DNA from: Dyadobacter linearis
Lineage (GTDB): Bacteria > Bacteroidota > Bacteroidia > Cytophagales > Spirosomataceae
NCBI RefSeq assembly: GCF_907165045.1
Contig: NZ_CAJRAU010000004.1
Coordinates: forward strand, 372,001 to 436,000
DNA length: 64,000 nt
Direction: 5' to 3'
Made by a program: the position numbers and the translations under genes. The notes beneath the pieces were generated by a model. It searched no databases, was not told where the DNA came from, and worked only from the letters and a program-made list of their open reading frames with translations. Of this stretch, positions 62,033 through 64,000 are shown in pieces (position 1 is the first letter of the stretch; every line of letters starts with the position of its first letter).

Positions 62033-63508
62033 ATGAATCCCTATATTTCGCTGGTTATCCTGATTGTCTATTTCGGAATGCTGATTACAGTGTCGATCTA
62101 CACTTCCAGGGGGGCGGATACCAATACTTTTTTTACCGCAAATCGCCAGTCGCCTTGGTACCTGGTGGCTTTCGGGATGATCGGGACTTCGCTTTCGGGG
62201 GTAACGTTCGTTTCGGTTCCGGGGGCTGTCGCCAATATTCAGTTTTCCTATTTTCAGGTAGTTATCGGCTATATTCTGGGCTATCTGGTGATCGGTACCG
62301 TGTTAATGCCGCTTTATTACCGGCTCAATCTGATCTCTATCTATTCTTATCTCGAACAGCGTTTTGGTTTTTGGTCTTATAAAACAGGCTCCGGTTTTTT
62401 TCTCCTATCACGCACAATCGGTTCAGCAGTAAGGTTATATGTCGCTGCGCAGGTATTGCAGTTGGCACTTTTCAAGCCACTTGGCGTCCCCTTCGAAGTG
62501 GCGGTAGCGATCACCATTTTCCTGATCTGGATCTATACTTTTAAAGGCGGGGTGAAAACGATCATCGTCACAGATACACTTCAAACCTTTTTCCTGATCA
62601 CAGCTGTAATTCTAACAATTGTTCTAGTTTCCAAGGAATTGAATCTCAAAGGAATAGGCGATATCTGGAATGCTGTGGACACCAGTAAATATTCGCGCAT
62701 TTTCTATTGGGATATTAATGATCCGAAGAACTTCTTCAAACAGTTTTTTGCCGGCGTATTTATAGCCATTGTGATGACCGGGCTTGACCAGGATCTAATG
62801 CAGAAGAACCTTACCTGCAAGAATATTGGCGAGGCGCAGAAGAATATGTTCTGGTTTACAGTGGTTTTGGTAATCGTCAATTTCCTGTTCCTCTCACTCG
62901 GTGCGCTGCTTTACGTATATGCAGAAGCGCAGGGTATTCCGGCTACAGCGAGAACGGACGATTTTTACCCGATGCTTGCTTTAAATCATCTTGGCCTGGT
63001 TGTGGGGATTACTTTCCTGCTCGGAATCACGGCCGCCACTTACGCCAGCTCCGATTCCGCGCTCACCGCATTGACTACCGCTTTTTGCATTGATTTTATG
63101 GAAATTGAGAAGAGGCCCGAGGAGAAAAGATCTACGATCAAGTTTTGGGTCCACATCATGTTCTCAGTGATATTCTATCTGGTGATTCTAATCTTTAACC
63201 GCCTCAATAACAAGGAAGTGATCACCGCAGTATTCGATCTGGCAGGCTACACCTATGGGCCGCTGCTCGGACTTTTTGCCTTCGGAGCATTCCTGAAAAC
63301 ACAGGTGAAAGATCGCTGGGTACCATTAGTATGCATTCTTGCGCCGATATTGACTTATATTATCAATGATCACTCGGCAGAATGGTTCAACGGTTACAAG
63401 TTCGGTTTTGAAAGGCTGATTATCAACGGGCTCATTACATTCACCGGTCTTTGGCTGCTGCGCGATTCGAGACATGTAAATGCTGACCGCTACACCTCAG
63501 CTAAATAG
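62033..63508 (+). CDS. Sodium:solute symporter family protein
   Basis: A 491-residue SSS-family transporter with about 13 membrane helices. The family signature region is in FFTANRQSPWYLVAFGMIGTSLSGVTF, ATYASSDSALTALTT and AGYTYGPLLGLFAFGAF. Substrate (sugar, amino acid, nucleoside or sialic acid) cannot be told. It stands alone, starting at ATG 62033 (MNPYISL), divergent from clpS. Confidence 0.92.
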   Translation: MNPYISLVILIVYFGMLITVSIYTSRGADTNTFFTANRQSPWYLVAFGMIGTSLSGVTFVSVPGAVANIQFSYFQVVIGYILGYLVIGTVLMPLYYRLNLISIYSYLEQRFGFWSYKTGSGFFLLSRTIGSAVRLYVAAQVLQLALFKPLGVPFEVAVAITIFLIWIYTFKGGVKTIIVTDTLQTFFLITAVILTIVLVSKELNLKGIGDIWNAVDTSKYSRIFYWDINDPKNFFKQFFAGVFIAIVMTGLDQDLMQKNLTCKNIGEAQKNMFWFTVVLVIVNFLFLSLGALLYVYAEAQGIPATARTDDFYPMLALNHLGLVVGITFLLGITAATYASSDSALTALTTAFCIDFMEIEKRPEEKRSTIKFWVHIMFSVIFYLVILIFNRLNNKEVITAVFDLAGYTYGPLLGLFAFGAFLKTQVKDRWVPLVCILAPILTYIINDHSAEWFNGYKFGFERLIINGLITFTGLWLLRDSRHVNADRYTSAK

Positions 63509-63804
63509 CCTGCTGGCTATCACTAAAATGGTCTCCGGTGCAAGGCGGCAGAGAATAAATTTAAGATTTGCTGTAACCTTTTCAAACGTTCGCTTTTAAA
63601 TTGATTGTTCGCTACCGAACAGAATCAAAAAGTCTTGCAGGCAGCATTTGAGATACGAGGATTAATTTTAAGTATCTATAAATCAATAAATTAAGGAGGA
63701 ATTCTTCTGGAATGTAGACTAGAAATTTAAAAAGTGGCACGTGCTTTTTTAGTATGAGGTCAACCATGCAGATGTATGGTACCAACTTTAAATAGCTATT
63801 AGCC
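63509..63804. other. 296-base intergenic region before the last gene
   Basis: No gene seen. It is AT-rich with a TGGCACGTGCTTTTTT string at 63735-63750, similar to the elements before clpB and the hsp20-like gene, about 64 bases before the ATG at 63805. Confidence 0.45.
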
Positions 63805-64000
63805 ATGAAAATTTCAATCGTATCAAACCTGTTCTGCGCCATTGCGCTCACTTTGTCACTTGCATCATTTACAACTGACAAGAAAAAAAATCTCGAAGAA
63901 AAAGAAGCGAATGCAGTAGCTTTCGACGCTGGCCTTTACAGAATTTCGGATACTAACAAGGTAAGACTATCTGTAAACAAAAGCCCGAATGACAGGATAA
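63805..64000 (+). CDS. Secreted hypothetical protein, cut by the window edge
   Basis: An open frame runs from the ATG at 63805 to the window end with no stop. It begins MKISIVSNLFCAIALTLSLA and SFTTDKKKN, a signal peptide, then a Lys/Glu-rich segment and YRISDTNKVRLSVNKSPND. Only 65 residues are visible, so the product cannot be named. Confidence 0.55.
   Translation, partial: MKISIVSNLFCAIALTLSLASFTTDKKKNLEEKEANAVAFDAGLYRISDTNKVRLSVNKSPNDRI

Noticed and set aside
1-64000. tRNA, rRNA, CRISPR, insertion sequence or prophage
   Set aside because: I looked for T-loop strings, repeat-spacer patterns, transposase motifs and terminal repeats, and found none that I could support.

Overview
The window looks like core chromosome of a Bacteroidota species in the order Cytophagales, probably close to Dyadobacter or Spirosoma. 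That placement is inference from gene content. The evidence is a type IX secretion/gliding cluster (gldK-gldL-gldM-gldN with a PorP/SprF protein, plus a distant porQ), a cargo protein with a T9SS-type C-terminal sorting domain, a fused HisB, a split transketolase, many signal peptides and lipoboxes, and recurrent TAnnTTTG promoter elements, the usual -7 box of this phylum. I saw no insertion sequence, prophage, CRISPR array, tRNA or rRNA. Genes are dense on both strands, and most convergent pairs are separated by clear hairpin terminators.

Region by region: 0.1-9.8 kb holds porQ, a double-ATPase ABC protein, a DJ-1/PfpI protein, clpB, lysA, pyrF, rfbC and a second DJ-1-like protein whose usual nucleophile is serine. 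9.9-12.5 kb is a three-gene sensory operon (multi-pass membrane protein, histidine kinase, LuxR-type regulator) and a conserved-looking hypothetical. 12.5-18.2 kb is the most accessory-looking part: a Rdx/SelW-like protein behind a possible small RNA or attenuator, an Hsp20-like protein, hypotheticals, metG, a tiny HTH protein followed by a 10-bp-phased TGTCCA array, and two orphan exported proteins. 18.2-31.5 kb holds an SDR epimerase, three-gene neighbourhoods of TPR proteins, a glycosyltransferase, two M16 peptidases, an amidohydrolase, ispF, a tropomyosin-like coiled-coil protein, a reduced sigma/anti-sigma pair, a HAD hydrolase, an NlpC/P60 lipoprotein and a FAH-family hydrolase.

31.5-47.3 kb holds an M23 peptidase with bcp, the transketolase halves, an ECF sigma operon with a CpxP/Spy-like protein, a beta-carbonic anhydrase with a SulP transporter, hisB with an unlisted 36-residue membrane protein after it, ribE, a PASTA protein overlapping a T9SS cargo gene, a rhodanese, miaA and a collagen-like lipoprotein. 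47.4-56.6 kb is the gliding/T9SS block followed upstream by hemD, a DUF4271-type membrane protein and sucD. 56.7-64 kb holds a membrane protein, azurin, a TlpA-like thioredoxin, a TPR protein, an exported-looking superoxide dismutase, recR, clpS, a sodium:solute symporter and the start of a secreted protein cut by the window edge.

Points most worth following: a near-palindrome shared upstream of clpB and the hsp20-like gene together with a GGCAC element resembling a sigma-54 -24 box; the phased TGTCCA array; a terminator-like hairpin inside the gldK-gldL junction; a 19-residue DDGWG repeat in GldN; and the possible short RNA before the SelW-like gene. All functional names are by recognition of motifs, without database searches.
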